Origin: Branchiostoma floridae
Lineage: Eukaryota > Chordata > Leptocardii > Amphioxiformes > Branchiostomatidae
NCBI RefSeq assembly: GCF_000003815.2
Contig: NC_049979.1
Coordinates: 11,137,381 to 11,201,380, forward strand
Direction of reading: 5' to 3'
Length of the DNA stretch: 64,000 nucleotides
In this document: in pieces, positions 1 to 25,240 of the stretch
Position numbering within the stretch: the stretch's first letter is position 1
Layout: each line of letters starts with the position of its first letter
The notes under the pieces: generated by a model
Database searches by the model: none
Told to the model about the DNA's origin: nothing
The model's input: the letters and a program-made list of their open reading frames with translations, nothing else
Program-made: the position numbers and the translations under genes

Positions 1-378
1 GATGATGCCTAAATAAGACACACACACACATATAAAATAATTTTTTAATGGTGATTGCACTTTTACAGAAAGATCACCTCGACATAGTCATTCAGGTATC
101 ATCGTAATCAACTACGTTCATGACTGTGTTGATAAGCAGCTTGTATCATATAAATAATGATGTTTATCTAAAGATTCATTCCCAAAGCCCAAATGCAAGT
201 GTGCAGGCGATGTGATAACGTAAAATGGTAGAAGAAAAGTCTCATATTTCTACGCAAATTACTGGGCAAAGGCAGCTTTGTTATCTCCTTTGTAGCAGTG
301 ATTAGTGACTAGTAGCCTCACACTGTATGATTTTGATTTTAGTAAAACTGTGATTTTTTAGGTTTTCTAGATACACAC

Positions 379-2190
379 CTATGATGACAGCGATCAAAGT
401 GGTGCCGGCATAGTACGCCACTGCCCGACCGCCTACTCTGCCGGAGGTCTTGGCGTCCAGAGCGGCCAGGGCAGAGATTATACTGCAGAGGATGAGCGGC
501 AGGATCATGCACTTCAGCATCCTGATGAACAGCTCCCCCGGGAAGGAGAAGTAGGCGATGTTCTGTAAATATCACATACCATGAACAACATTATGATTAA
601 TACTAGATTTCTCCCAACACACAGAATTGACTCACGAATTTTTCCCGATCTTCTGGTCTTCTTCAAGATTGCTCATAAGAATGTGGAAGGTTCTGAGCAA
701 TCTGGTCCTCACTTATCATGAACACGGCCATAGGCTGATCGAGTTGGTATCCGGTAAGTTCAATCTTTGTGTATAACAGTATTCTACGTTTTCCATACCG
801 ACAAAGACAAACTTTCATGTTGGTAAAAGATGAACATATATCATCAATGAGACAGCGGCCTTGCCCTCACATAATCTCCAAGCAGAAGTAAAAAGGCGAA
901 ATCGATTCGAAACGTTTCTCACGGTCCATGTACTGCCGAGCAGTGGGCCTCTCTACTAGTTTAAGAAACGATACGAGGGTGAGTCAGAAAGTAATGCAAG
1001 TGGTTTCATAACAGAGTCGTTCTTTGATCGAATGAGTTGAAATTTGGCACAAAGGTTAAGACATATCTTCTCTTGAGATTGAAATATCAAAATGTGTTGC
1101 TCATTACTTTATGAGTGACTGAGCTGCTTTCAAGGTGACCACACCCTTGGTATCCCGTCAGAAGAAAAGAGAGGTCCAATTAACGTACAATTAAGAATAT
1201 CCCTAAACCAATGTTTGCTATTGTAGGAGACTAAGCCTGCACATGTAATAAGCTGCATTTCTGTATAAGCCACACGCTTAATTTTAACTCTGAAATCTGA
1301 GCAGTTTTTCTTTTTTCGTTGCTGGTGTAGAGTGAGGTATACGCGGTCTTCAGGGTCATGAGATCTGCGGTGCTATTATTAAAACTTTCCGTAGCCTTCT
1401 TTTCCATTAACAAAGAGAAATGAAACTTAGCACACTTTTTGGCCTTTAAACAGTTAATAACTGTATAAAGTTTCGTTTCTTTTAGTTAATGGAAAAGTAG
1501 TCTTTTAACCAACAACTCACGAATTCGTGTATAAATCCAACAGCTCTATAACACAACTTACTGCATCCTAGCAGCTGTAAATAAAGAACCATTACGAGTT
1601 TAGAGATGAAAATTGGCACGCAGTCTATAGAGACATTTGGTATCATACATGAGTAATTTCAACTTCCTACAGTGATTTTTAGTGGGTCAGATTTAGAGGA
1701 ATCCCTAGTCTGTCAAGGTACTAAGGGTGTGTTCATCTTGAAATCAACTCAGTTGCTCATAAAATAATAAAGACCAGATTTAAAACATTCAATCTCAAGA
1801 GGACATATATCGCTACTTTTGTGCCAAATTTCAACTCAATTGATAATAAAACGAGTCTGTTATGAAACCACTTGCATTACTTTCTGACTCACCCTCGTAC
1901 AATTTGACCTGCCTTTCTACATATGCTTGGAGATTAATTAGTTGGTGCACAGTTCTATACAGAAGTGTGTACATGTATGCTTGCCTGTGTCGTGTGCGTA
2001 CGTGGCAGTGTGGATATGTGCTTACCTGTTCTGACAGGTTGGCCATACGCATGAGGAACCCCATGAGGATCCCCAGCCCCACCCCCAGGATGGTCAGGAG
2101 CAGGAGGAGGTTGTCCTTGAACCACTTCTTGCACTTCTGTCCCCGGGTGAGACCGTAGTCCACATCCTCTATCTCAACAGGACCGTCCAT
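379..2190 (-). CDS. SLC1A-type excitatory amino-acid transporter, first two coding exons (partial)
   Basis: The first coding exon is 2190-2026. It starts with an acidic cytosolic leader ([14 protein letters not shown]), then a lysine-rich stretch and the first membrane segment ([20 protein letters not shown]). Its donor reads CAG|GTAAGC on the minus strand. The second exon, 562-379, is in phase and begins [20 protein letters not shown]. It continues with the alanine-rich loop [18 protein letters not shown] and a further membrane segment, TTLIAVIIG. The order membrane segment, FSFPGEL, RML, LPLI, AALD, SGR.G.RAV.YY is the N-terminal third of sodium-dependent glutamate/aspartate transporters (EAAT1-3 type). 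The remaining exons lie beyond position 1. Family knowledge predicts a plasma-membrane transporter that clears acidic amino acids. The exact paralogue cannot be told. The intron, 563-2025, carries a mariner-type element. Confidence 0.9.
974..1897. mobile_element. Non-autonomous Tc1/mariner-type foldback element
   Basis: The element starts CGAGGGTGAGTCAGAAAGTA and ends with its inverse complement. TA dinucleotides flank both ends (972-973 and 1898-1899), as expected for Tc1/mariner target duplication. The first ~110 bp and last ~110 bp pair with few mismatches, and weaker pairing continues to about 190 bp. A second internal palindrome, around TTTTCCATTAAC and GTTAATGGAAAAG at 1400-1500, makes the whole 924 bp able to fold back. 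No transposase is encoded. It sits in the first intron of the glutamate-transporter gene. Confidence 0.85.
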
Positions 2191-2711
2191 GTTTCTTCAC
2201 TGCAAGAGAAACGAACACAAAACTCAGTTGTTTGGGAACACCAATGATAAACGTACTTTCCTGTATTTATTGTTGCGAAATCTTTTGTACGGGAGCAGTG
2301 GCGTGTGTCTGTCACAACACGGTGGAATGTCCACGCTTATTTTGACCCCAACTACACAAACACCGGTCTACATTTATGGAAGAATAAACTAAGCCCCAAG
2401 ACTTCAGTTTCCACGACCTTATAATACTGTATCAACTCATGCAGTTCCATTCTATGCATGTCATTGTAATTTTTGAACACAGATTATTATGGAATGGGGG
2501 AATAGTGTGTGTTTGGGCGGGAATGGAGTGGGATAGATCAAGAGGACAATCCTACAATGCGACAGGTGGCTCATCCGGGTTTCATAGCCACGCTGTTGGC
2601 ATTGCGCCCTACACGGATACTTGCGTGTGTAAACACTATCATGTACTGGCTGTATTCGCGAAGTCCGCAAATGTATGATGCGCACTTATATTCTCAATTA
2701 TACAATTTGTG

Positions 2712-2890
2712 GTGTCGGTTGTGGCGTAACTGGTAGAGCGTTCGGCTCGGAATCTATAGGTCCTGAGTTCGATCCCCGTCGTGCCCCGACCTTAGATTTT
2801 CCTCACTTCACCCAGGTGTAAAAATGGGTCGGGGAGGTAAAAGACTACTTTTACCTATGTGGCACTGATAATATAATTTACAAAACTTAA
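2712..2890 (+). mobile_element. tRNA-derived SINE
   Basis: The head has tRNA-like RNA polymerase III boxes: A-box-like TGGCGTAACTGG at 2722 and B-box-like GAGTTCGATCCC about 45 bp later. It is followed by a non-tRNA body containing CACTTCACCCAGGTG and AAAATGGGTCGGGG, a type of central domain found in several invertebrate SINEs. The extra body and degenerate arms argue against a functional tRNA gene. The 3' limit near 2890 is approximate. Confidence 0.7.
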
Positions 2891-3256
2891 GTGCAGTGCC
2901 ACATTGTCCATGTCTGTCCAAAAGCAAATAGAAAGAAAATCATACACTCAATATTCGTGATAATCGTCTCAACATCGGCTTATGAGGACTCTTCTTGCAT
3001 TCTTTATTGTGACCTACAGGAGCATTAACCCATTTTAGAAGAAGAAATACCACCGCCATTTTGACATAGCTTTCTCTGAGGTGCACACTGCGTGCCAAGG
3101 CCGTCTTGTCAGTATTTAAACGCCCCATGAAGTGCACTGACATTTGACTCAATGACATCTTATCTAGACTTGTTTCACCACTTGTGAGCACTCGGGTGAG
3201 CGATCTGTTTTTTTCTGCTTTGACATAACAACAAACAGCGAATGTTCAAACGTGTA

Positions 3257-3829
3257 CGAGGGGCATTCAATAAGTAATGTCCCTGACCCATTTCCCATAG
3301 CAGGAGATTAATGAAACTTGGCACAGTTATTAGTCTTTCTCTTCATAGGAACCACCCAGAGTTTTGCATTTCTCCCATCATTTGATGTAGCTCTGGACAC
3401 CGTTCTTGTAGGACATCCCAGGTTGGTCCTCCGACAGATGCCTCATCAATGGCAGAAGAGGGACGACCAGGTCTGGGAGCTGTTTCCACAGACTTCCGAC
3501 CTTGTTTGAATTCAGGATGCCAGCGTTTTACAAGGTCATATGATGGGGCATCATCACCATAAGTTTTTTTCATTTCATCAAAAGTCCCCTTTGGTGTGCG
3601 TCCTTTCAAATACAAAAACCGGATCACTGCGCGACACTCAACTTGCTCCATTTCACACCTGGTCCATTTCACACCTGACTCAGTTCAAACACCAGTAAAT
3701 CAGTAACCACAATTAGTTCAGAGCTGTTTTTTGCAACATAACCTATAGAGATATGACTTATTACACATGCAAAATCTAGATCAGACAACTGGAAGTGGGT
3801 CAGGGGCATTACTTATTGAATGCCCCTCG
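3257..3829 (-). mobile_element. Internally deleted mariner element
   Basis: Terminal inverted repeats of about 35 bp start CGAGGGGCATTCAATAAGTA and differ at one position. They are flanked by TA on both sides (3255-3256 and 3830-3831). The element is only 573 bp, against about 1.3 kb for a full mariner. The minus strand still encodes the transposase N-terminus (separate entry). The catalytic DDD core is absent, so the copy cannot move itself but keeps intact-looking ends. Confidence 0.9.
3343..3672 (-). pseudogene. Mariner transposase N-terminal (paired helix-turn-helix) fragment
   Basis: The reading frame contains MEQVECRAVIRFLYLKGRTP, then a TYGDDAPSYDLVKRWHPEFK segment and RPGRPSSA. This is the characteristic N-terminal HTH_48-type DNA-binding part and GRPS linker of mariner/SETMAR-like transposases. 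After roughly residue 75 the similarity fades, and the frame ends without any of the three catalytic aspartate motifs. A product would bind inverted repeats at best. It is read as a decayed gene inside the 573-bp element. Confidence 0.85.
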
Positions 3830-5309
3830 TACGTGCAGGAATATCACATTGGGACATCTCAAACCAACCATTACATTCGGTATACATTCAACCTACGCAT
3901 ACGACCAACATAATGTACTATTGGCCATGGATGTGTGTTTGTTGTTTTGGTCTATGTCTGACATACCATAGTGTTGTGCGTTGCCTGAAGACTGTACAGT
4001 AGTTCTTTGTTAATGTTGCGGTAAGGAATTTGCACACAGGTCTGAACACTGATCCAAGTTCTACCCCCGGTGTCATGGTGGACAGACTCTAACTCGCCAG
4101 TGTTCCAGCCAAAAACTGTACATACTAACTGTCCAATCGAAACAGCGTGACTTGACACTCACTAGATCTGAATAACACTACAGATTTGCAGACTGACAAG
4201 AAGGTGACACCAAGATGGCACAGTAGTATGTTGAGAGCAATTCTCCGAAGGAAAAAATATGTAGATTGTCACTGTTGTGTTGCTAACTTCTTGTTACTTT
4301 TGAAGTTATAACATACACTGTACATTGTCATCTACGCGTGCCGAGAATGTAGTGAAAATGGATCCGGAATTGAAAGTAGGTACTGGCACAATCGAAATGA
4401 TTGTGAGAACAATAATTTACCTTTTCTTTTACATTGATAACATCAATCACCGCGTAAAGCTAGAAGCCTTCAAAAATTCTTACTTGGGAGAGGGTGAGAG
4501 CATACTAAATCTCCTTGTCTTTTGGTCAGCAGCAGACAGCCGTTGAAAGCTGCTTATAAGATTTGACGGGGCTTCTTTTTTCCATTGTTGACTTCGATTA
4601 ATTTTGATAACGTTGGTTGGTAAACAAAGCTCGCGAACGAAACAAAACAACAACACCAGGTAGGTATACGCTCAGGAGCAAAGCTTACGTGTCAATCGAA
4701 GCAATATGCCAATGGCGCCATCTTTTCATGTGGAGGAAGCGAGAAATGGACCAACAAAAACTGTTGCTAGAGAAAGAAAGAAGAAAAGCTGCATATCTAT
4801 AACGGTTAAACCCAACAACCTTAGAAAAACGGGGGAAAAGTACGTTTGCAGGAAACAAGCGATACATCTAGACCTCTAATAACCAAATAACCCCCCTTGT
4901 ATAAGAGATTGTTTCAGGAAGGCCATATATACGGTATGTACAGGGAGCTTTTGGTAGATTCTAGGTCACACGGCTATAGCAGAACAATGCAAACATCGTG
5001 TTTAGTTTGTGCCACCGTTGCTACCGGTACACTGTTCAAGCAGTGTCGGATGACACACGGATCGTCACAACCCGGTCAATGACCCCACTGGTAGCACATA
5101 TTAGAAATTGTGGTGCTTGTCGGTTTGACCAGTACTTGGCTTCTTAGAGAATAAACGTAGAATGATGTCATTATAGGCATTCATTGAGTGATAACTGTAA
5201 TGTAGCCTTTGGTGGCACGGACAAATTTCTAATTCTGTTTAACACATTGACAACCAAGAAGAAAACTGGGGAACCAAGACAAACCAAGAATGTAACGTTA
5301 CACGTTGCA

Positions 5310-6035
5310 ACTCTCTCTCCGTAGTACACGTCTCACAACTTGTAGGTTATAACATTTCAGTCGCGCTACAATAAGCCTATAAAAGCCCTGAATCATGCCT
5401 ACATGCGTAATTTGACCTTCACCGACAAGAACACTTGATGTTAATAGTGAAGTGCCCATTTCCGATACTTTAGTGCATTATGCGTGCCAGGTTCTGTTTG
5501 TGTATAATGTGCAGAGATAGTTGCATGCTGAGTGGGGGGTAATGAGTGATATTACAATGTAGTCTATTGCACGTACATGGATATTAAACTTCCTCTCGGC
5601 GAAACCCAGGCCAAAAGCAGATGTAAAGTTACTTGTAATGTAAACCTTCTCTCTCATTGGTAAGTTACATAACATTGTCACCATTGCTACATATGTAGTC
5701 TGTGAAGGCCCTAAATCATAGCTGTAGGCGTAATTTGAGGTTCGCGGCACAAGGTAGCGTATTCCATTTCGGCATGGCCTACCTCATAATTCCGGCAAAA
5801 CAAAAATCAAAGGTATTTCACACAACCATTAAACTGTGAACGCCAGGCATACTGCATTATGTTTTAAGTTACAGGTAACTTGCATATTCTCTCTCTCTCT
5901 CTCAGACTCCTAGTTCAGCCAGTTGTAGATCATAACATTCTCATAACAGCACAACAGTCTCACTACACGATAATCTGTAAGGCGTAAACCAGGACTGCAG
6001 GCGTAATTTGAGGTTCGCAGCAACAAGTTAGTAAT
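5310..6035 (+). repeat. Three diverged direct copies of a ~290-bp unit
   Basis: Three segments, around 5310-5430, 5640-5755 and 5890-6035, share the same order: a CTCTCTC tract, a TTGTAGrTyATAACATT-type motif, a CTGTRAGGC/GCCC motif and then GCGTAATTTGAGGTTCGC-type sequence followed by ACAAG. Copies are spaced about 320 and 275 bp apart. Divergence is substantial, so the array is old. No coding potential is seen. Confidence 0.55.
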
Positions 6036-6443
6036 TAAAGTGTCAATACGCGACATTTTGTACAGTGGGCTTAACTCACTGTTTGCACATTGGGCTTAAC
6101 TTTGCTTCAAATGCGCCTGTTTTTGACAAGCACTCTTAAGTCTCAGTAAGTCTCAGTAAGTATCTGTAGCATATACAGGCCAGTATATCTGGGAACGGAG
6201 GACTCAGTACTGAGACATTGCGTGAAGAAACATGCCTAAGGCTACATCATGCCCTGAGACTCAGGTTAACGTAAGGTCAGCTGTGGCGTACTACATACTA
6301 CAGTACCAGTTATGGCGCAGTCACGTTCGTCGTAGAACGTCGTGTGATTTTGATGTCGTAGAATCTTCAAGGAGGCTGTGACAGAACCAAACGCCGTGAA
6401 GAATATGGGACAGTCTTTTCCGTTACATGAGTTGAGGTTGCAG

Positions 6444-6937
6444 GACACATGCATGGCTGTCCAAAGAATGCCCTCTCAGTAGGAGATCGCGTGACGTACT
6501 ACTGTGATCGGGGCTTGGTGCAGTGAATCCTTAACAAGGTGTTAAGACGCGCCCTTAAGCTAGCATGGAGAATTACTACAGGGTTTTAGACTGCTCCAAT
6601 ACCGAGCTACAATGCATTCACAAGAAGAAACCTCAATACAAACTCACCCAAGTGTTGTCAAGCGATGTTTTGCCCTACCGATCCGGGTTACTGTGTGGTC
6701 CTCAGCAACGTCTTGATTTGTTGTCGGCAACAAGGTTGTGCCAGGAACACCTGTGGAAAGTTTTGAGTCAGGGGAGAGACGGTTAAGAGACAAATCACTG
6801 CCCGTGGAGACTAGGTGAATGTTACAAGGTTATCCTTCAGCGAAGTCGAATGCTATACCCCGTGCCTGACTGGGACTGGGGGGTACACATTTGCATATGA
6901 ATGCTCTTCTCACGTTTCACGCTCTGTCGAATTACAG
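6444..6937 (+). pseudogene. Possible sushi (CCP) domain exon remnants
   Basis: Segment 6444-6526 follows a TTGCAG acceptor-like site and reads CPKNALSVGDRVTYYC before a stop (TGA, 6524-6526). Segment 6815-6937 reads FSEVECYTPCLTGTGG followed by YTFAYECSSH, ending at a CAG|GTGAGC donor. The pattern cysteine, V-G-x-x-V-x-Y-x-C, G and the second Y-x-C resemble complement-control (sushi) modules. The first segment hits a stop and the second has a stop immediately 5', so these are at best pieces of a broken gene. Chance similarity remains possible. Confidence 0.3.
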
Positions 6938-7997
6938 GTGAGCCTCAGGGCGTCGTCCTGTTAAGGTTCGCTTTATTACCAGCCGGCGAGCGCTGTGCGA
7001 CCTTTGAGCGACCAAAATTGCAGTTTTGTGACCATTGATTTCATAACTGGAATATGACGCGATGAAAAAGTATGAGTTTGTAGACAAAGAAGCACACAAA
7101 ACGTACTTTATCTATGAAATTCGTTGGGCGCCGGCCAAATGTTTGGTCGTTCTGCTGTCCCTCTGTGGTCGCAGCCTGTAGTGACAAGCAAATGGGGTGT
7201 AACAGTTTAGAGGCAGAAATTACCGCGGCACTTATAGGCTACACTGTAGTTCTGTTGGGCGAGCAACTCAGCAAGTTCTTGAAAAAGATCGACTGTCATT
7301 ATCGACTTCCCCAGTAACATGAGTTACATGACAGGAAACGTTCTTCTGGCGTCATGATGATAACTAGGAACAGTGCGCAGATCTTCCGATGTGGTAGTAA
7401 GAAGTCTACCATGATCGAAGCCCGCAGGCATTTCCTTCGGATATGACATAGGCAAATAGGTTTGATAGTTAATAGGTAATTTATCGCAACTATTCCTTAC
7501 ATTAGTAATATATGACCGTTAGTTCCTTCTAGCCTCCTTCGCTGCTGGTGGAGGGCCCTCGGTGCGATTGAAGTAAACACATACGCCAGGTTGTTATGTC
7601 GCGAAAGTATTTTCTGCACAAACACGACCTTCGTGGCATTAGAACCTGTAAATATATATGGTGAAAATCGTAGAATCAGCGCCTCCACCCCCCACATTAA
7701 CAGCCAGTGGCTCATGAAGGGCTGCCAAAGAGGCTGTTGCCACAGCAAGTAAATTTTTAATATGTATGACATCCTCTGCAGACTGCAAAAATAATGAGAT
7801 AGGGCGACATTGGTTCATATCTTCGATAAAGAATCCGGATTTGAATTGTACATTTTATCACTTGGAAAACTTCGTATAGATCGGTTCATGTTTGTCCGTG
7901 ACTCTACTGAGTTTCAAACCCCCTGTGACGTACGAATGCTGCTGTGGTGCTCTCAGCCCGACGTCGGGTCATGACAGACAGGCTTTTTGTCTTTTAG

Positions 7998-8097
7998 TCA
8001 CCCGTTTCCTTGTTTCAGGGTTTGGCACCAGCTGTATATCCCTAGCTTCAGTAAATGTACGGGACTCGGATGCTAACTCAAACAAGGAAACGGGTGA
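7998..8097. repeat. Short inverted-repeat element
   Basis: TCACCCGTTTCCTTGTTT at 7998 is repeated as a perfect inverse complement ending at 8097. This gives an 18-bp stem around a 64-bp loop. The shape is that of a very small MITE or a hairpin-forming locus. No clear target-site duplication was found. Confidence 0.6.
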
Positions 8098-9373
8098 GTA
8101 GAAGACAACTTTGAAAGCCCGTCAGAGTGCATGCTTGTATAACGTTATATGTATATGCCAAACATCGTACCCATGACAACAGTTCCGACAGCACGTTTCG
8201 CAAGGTAGCAAACTTAGCTTTGCTCGGGGTGAGCGCACATGTATCGTTTATCGTGAAAGATCGAGCTTCCCGAATGGACAAAATCGATGCATCATCAATT
8301 ATGAGACGGCCAGACTACGTTTAAACGCAATTCAACTCATTAAGTCGCGTTTGTAAACATCCCAAGAAAGTGAGCATATAAATCAGTGTGGGAAAGAGGT
8401 AATAAATGGTTGTGGGTAAGTCATAAAAATGTAAGCTAGCTATTCATCCCGGCAGAGCTGCAAAATAGTTGAATTTGGTAAAACATGACTTATACATGTT
8501 TCTGGGGAGTCGGCAGAGCAGAAAGGCTTCAGAAAGGCTGTCTGCTTTAGTTTGACGTCGATATAACCTAACTTCAGTGTAACTCCGTCTCTTCAGACTG
8601 TGCCTTAACAAGGGGTTGGCGCAAAAGGTTACATAAACGTGAAGGCATCATCATCATCACATAAACGTGTATCCATGTGCCTTATAAAATCGCAACACTG
8701 CCATTAAATACTTAAGTCAGTAGAATGAAAAGCTGCTCCTACTTGCCAACCCACCAACTGCGGACCCTCCTGCTAAAGTGAATCTGCTGCAACGCCTGTC
8801 TGTGACTTTGTCTTGGGCGATTTCCAAACTTGACCTTAAACATCCGGGCAACTCAAGCAGACTACTATGTATACCTATATTATGCTTGTGTTACTAGTAT
8901 CGCTGTTATATAATCACATTGTAGATTCTCTTTCGTTTGCTCCGAAACCTTCGTTACAAGACGTTAGAAGCAGGAAATCAGACAAAGGCAACTTATTCAT
9001 CGGGCCTGACGTAGAGCACTAATCTGTGTCCAATTTTTTCTTCTAAACCTTCAAGGGTTAGTGAATTTTCTTCATTCGTGCTAAGTCTCTGTTTGTCTCG
9101 GGAAGCCCTTGGAGACTTAGCCGTTCGGGTCAAATGGGGACATACTCTGTGGGGTACAAAACAGTCACCGGTATTGACCGCAGTGACAACATCGCGTAAT
9201 CTCCAAGCACATTTAGAAAGGCAAAATCGTCACGATTCTCCAGCTCCCCGCCTTCCGAGCACTAGACCTTTCATTCCCGATGGATAATGGTTAGTTCTGT
9301 TACTTCGTTTGACTTTGTGGAAGTCGTGCCGTCAAATGATACCTCCATCAAATCGTAATGCTGGCCAAGAGTA

Positions 9374-9557
9374 CTCTCCAAGCAGAGGTTGAGTCGCGGA
9401 GATATAGTAGTAGTCGGAAAATTTACCGGCGCGCTACTACTAATAGTTCTATAACGTTATCTCCGCGTCCCAACCTCTCCCTGAAGAGTAGGCCCAGAGA
9501 GTTTAAACTGCCTTGGCCGACGTAGCAATTTTGGCACCGGAAAATCTGCTTGGAGAG
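9374..9557. mobile_element. MITE of the CTCCAAGCAGA family
   Basis: The ends are CTCTCCAAGCAGA and its inverse complement TCTGCTTGGAGAG. Internally, TCGCGGAGATATAGTAGTAG pairs with a complementary segment near 9430-9470, so much of the 184 bp can fold. The same termini recur at 22192-22299 and 52973-53190. Confidence 0.7.
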
Positions 9558-11645
9558 GGCTGTGCCAAGGGAGGTAACGTTATCTTTTGATAGCGCTGTG
9601 AAAGTACAGCGGAAGCAGTAGATCCCTTTGGTTAATACGTATACTGAACCAGGGATGCTAACGGAGCTTAGGAGATGGACTTCTTGGCACGACTTCCTGT
9701 CAACTGGATGAAAGCCAAGGTAACTGTCACACGTGCACTGAGTCCAAATAATGCCTATTGTTTATTCCTGTTGTGTTTCGGCCTAGTGTAAGTTGCCAAG
9801 TTTGCCAAGCTCCAATTTCCTCAAGCAAGTGTAAAGAATTGTTACAGTTTAGTTGAAGGCAAGTATGATTTGTTTTATGCAAGGCAAGTATGATTTATTG
9901 AAACTATAACAGCACAATACATCGTGGAGCAACAGGCAGCAATGTTGACGTTGTGCCACTCACATTGCAAAAAGATACAATATTTTTATCAATACGACCA
10001 AGGACGTTATGACACACAAATACCCAAATACCGCTTTCGCCCTGCAGTTCTTCTCATCTCCGCACAACGTCGTGGCGGCCTCCGTGGCAAGACCACTTTG
10101 GTTACCGACCACCGGTTAGCGAAGTTATCGATGACGTAGCTGGTGATCGCACCAGACCTAAATAAACACAACATGAGTTTCGAAATTAGTTCTGCCAAAA
10201 TAAAGCTTACATTTAGTATAGATAATTGATAAATGTTATTCGATTTACAGAAAGTCTAATATTGTTTTGTACTGGCGACAAATTTAAGTAGATATCCATG
10301 GCATTTTTGTATGTTTTGCTGNNNNNNNNNNNNNNNNNNNNNNNNNNNNNNNNNNNNNNNNNNNNNNNNNNNNNNNNNNNNNNNNNNNNNNNNNNNNNNN
10401 NNNNNNNNNNNNNNNNNNNNNNNNNNNNNNNNNNNNNNNNNNNNNNNNNNNNNNNNNNNNNNNNNNNNNNNNNNNNNNNNNNNNNNNNNNNNNNNNNNNN
10501 NNNNNNNNNNNNNNNNNNNNNNNNNNNNNNNNNNNNNNNNNNNNNNNNNNNNNNNNNNNNNNNNNNNNNNNNNNNNNNNNNNNNNNNNNNNNNNNNNNNN
10601 NNNNNNNNNNNNNNNNNNNNNNNNNNNNNNNNNNNNNNNNNNNNNNNNNNNNNNNNNNNNNNNNNNNNNNNNNNNNNNNNNNNNNNNNNNNNNNNNNNNN
10701 NNNNNNNNNNNNNNNNNNNNNNNNNNNNNNNNNNNNNNNNNNNNNNNNNNNNNNNCTGTCAAGAATGTTCCGCCATCTTGGATTTTTTTACGGCTACCAT
10801 GGAGCAAATAAATACATATGACGCAAATGGCTTGATATGGTTAATATAATTCAGCTGTACGTCAAATAAACGGAGAGAGTATATAACCAGAGTATCATCA
10901 GATGTTACAGGTGAAGCACCTCCAAGGTATGAAGCTCTATTTTATTTCTACTTTCTAGAATCGTTTTGTACGCGGCCGCAAGGATAGGCAGGTAAATCTG
11001 ATCTGGTACAGTACGGGGCCGCAAGTTTATTATAATATCAAGAAACTGATGAACTATATATGGTTCCGATAGCACCATGTCAAACCAGTCATACGTATAA
11101 TCATAGAATGTGCTCCGAAGCTGAAAATACAGTTCTGTTCATGAATGACGTGATACTTCTAAAGCGAAGATCACTACTCTACTCTATTTTATTTTAAAGC
11201 AGATGCGAAAGAATTCAGGTGGCACTTTCACCTGTTGGCCTGAAACAAATCTCGGGGAAACAGGTTCCCTATCAGCCTCGTCCAGGTGTGAAGTTTTAGT
11301 TTAGTTTTAGATCGTGTTGATGATCCTAAGTATGCCGATCTAATTAATTCTAATGTCTCAGCAGCTTATCTGAATTTGGGTCATCCAAAAATGAGGTGCT
11401 CCAGTCAGTCTAGTGCACTGAATTTGTATCTATGTAAATATTGTCTTAGTATTTGTTTGCATATGTAGTAATTATTCTCTCTCTTCTCTCTTATAATTTC
11501 AGTTTTCCAATTCCCAGTCCATGATGTGAAACAATGGAACCATTCGGATGAGCTGGGTACAGATCCTGATGTGCGGGAGTGGTTCAGATATTACAAAGTG
11601 AGAACACACACAGCGCTGTGATAATTACAGCCAATACAACCAGCC
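9558..11645 (+). other. Upstream region and probable 5' UTR of PCNX4
   Basis: No coding region is supported. The 434-bp assembly gap lies inside. A TTTCAG acceptor-like site near 11500 followed by about 145 bp before the PCNX4 ATG suggests that 11503-11645 is the 5' UTR part of the first coding exon, with non-coding exon(s) further upstream. Confidence 0.4.
10322..10755. other. Assembly gap (434 N)
   Basis: The run of N is unsequenced. Open frames drawn across it have no meaning. Confidence 0.99.

Positions 11646-25240
<13,595 letters not shown>

Larger units (their letters stand above)
3832..9373. other. Intergenic region without an intact gene
   Basis: No open frame in this 5.5 kb looks like a conserved protein with proper splice sites. 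The supported contents are the diverged three-copy repeat at 5.3-6.0 kb, two sushi-like exon remnants at 6.4-6.9 kb and a 100-bp hairpin at 7998-8097. The rest, including 4.0-5.3 kb and 8.1-9.3 kb, shows nothing recognisable. An isolated MITE-end-like sequence (ATCTCCAAGCACAT) occurs near 9198, and a similar one (ATCTCCAAGCAGAA) lies at about 877 inside the transporter gene. Confidence 0.6.

Noticed and set aside
2722..2800. Functional tRNA gene
   Set aside because: A and B boxes are present, but the arms do not pair into a clean cloverleaf and a SINE-type body follows.
10256..10849. Long frames across the first gap
   Set aside because: They consist of N bases translated as X and carry no information. 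The same applies to frames across 35709-36056.
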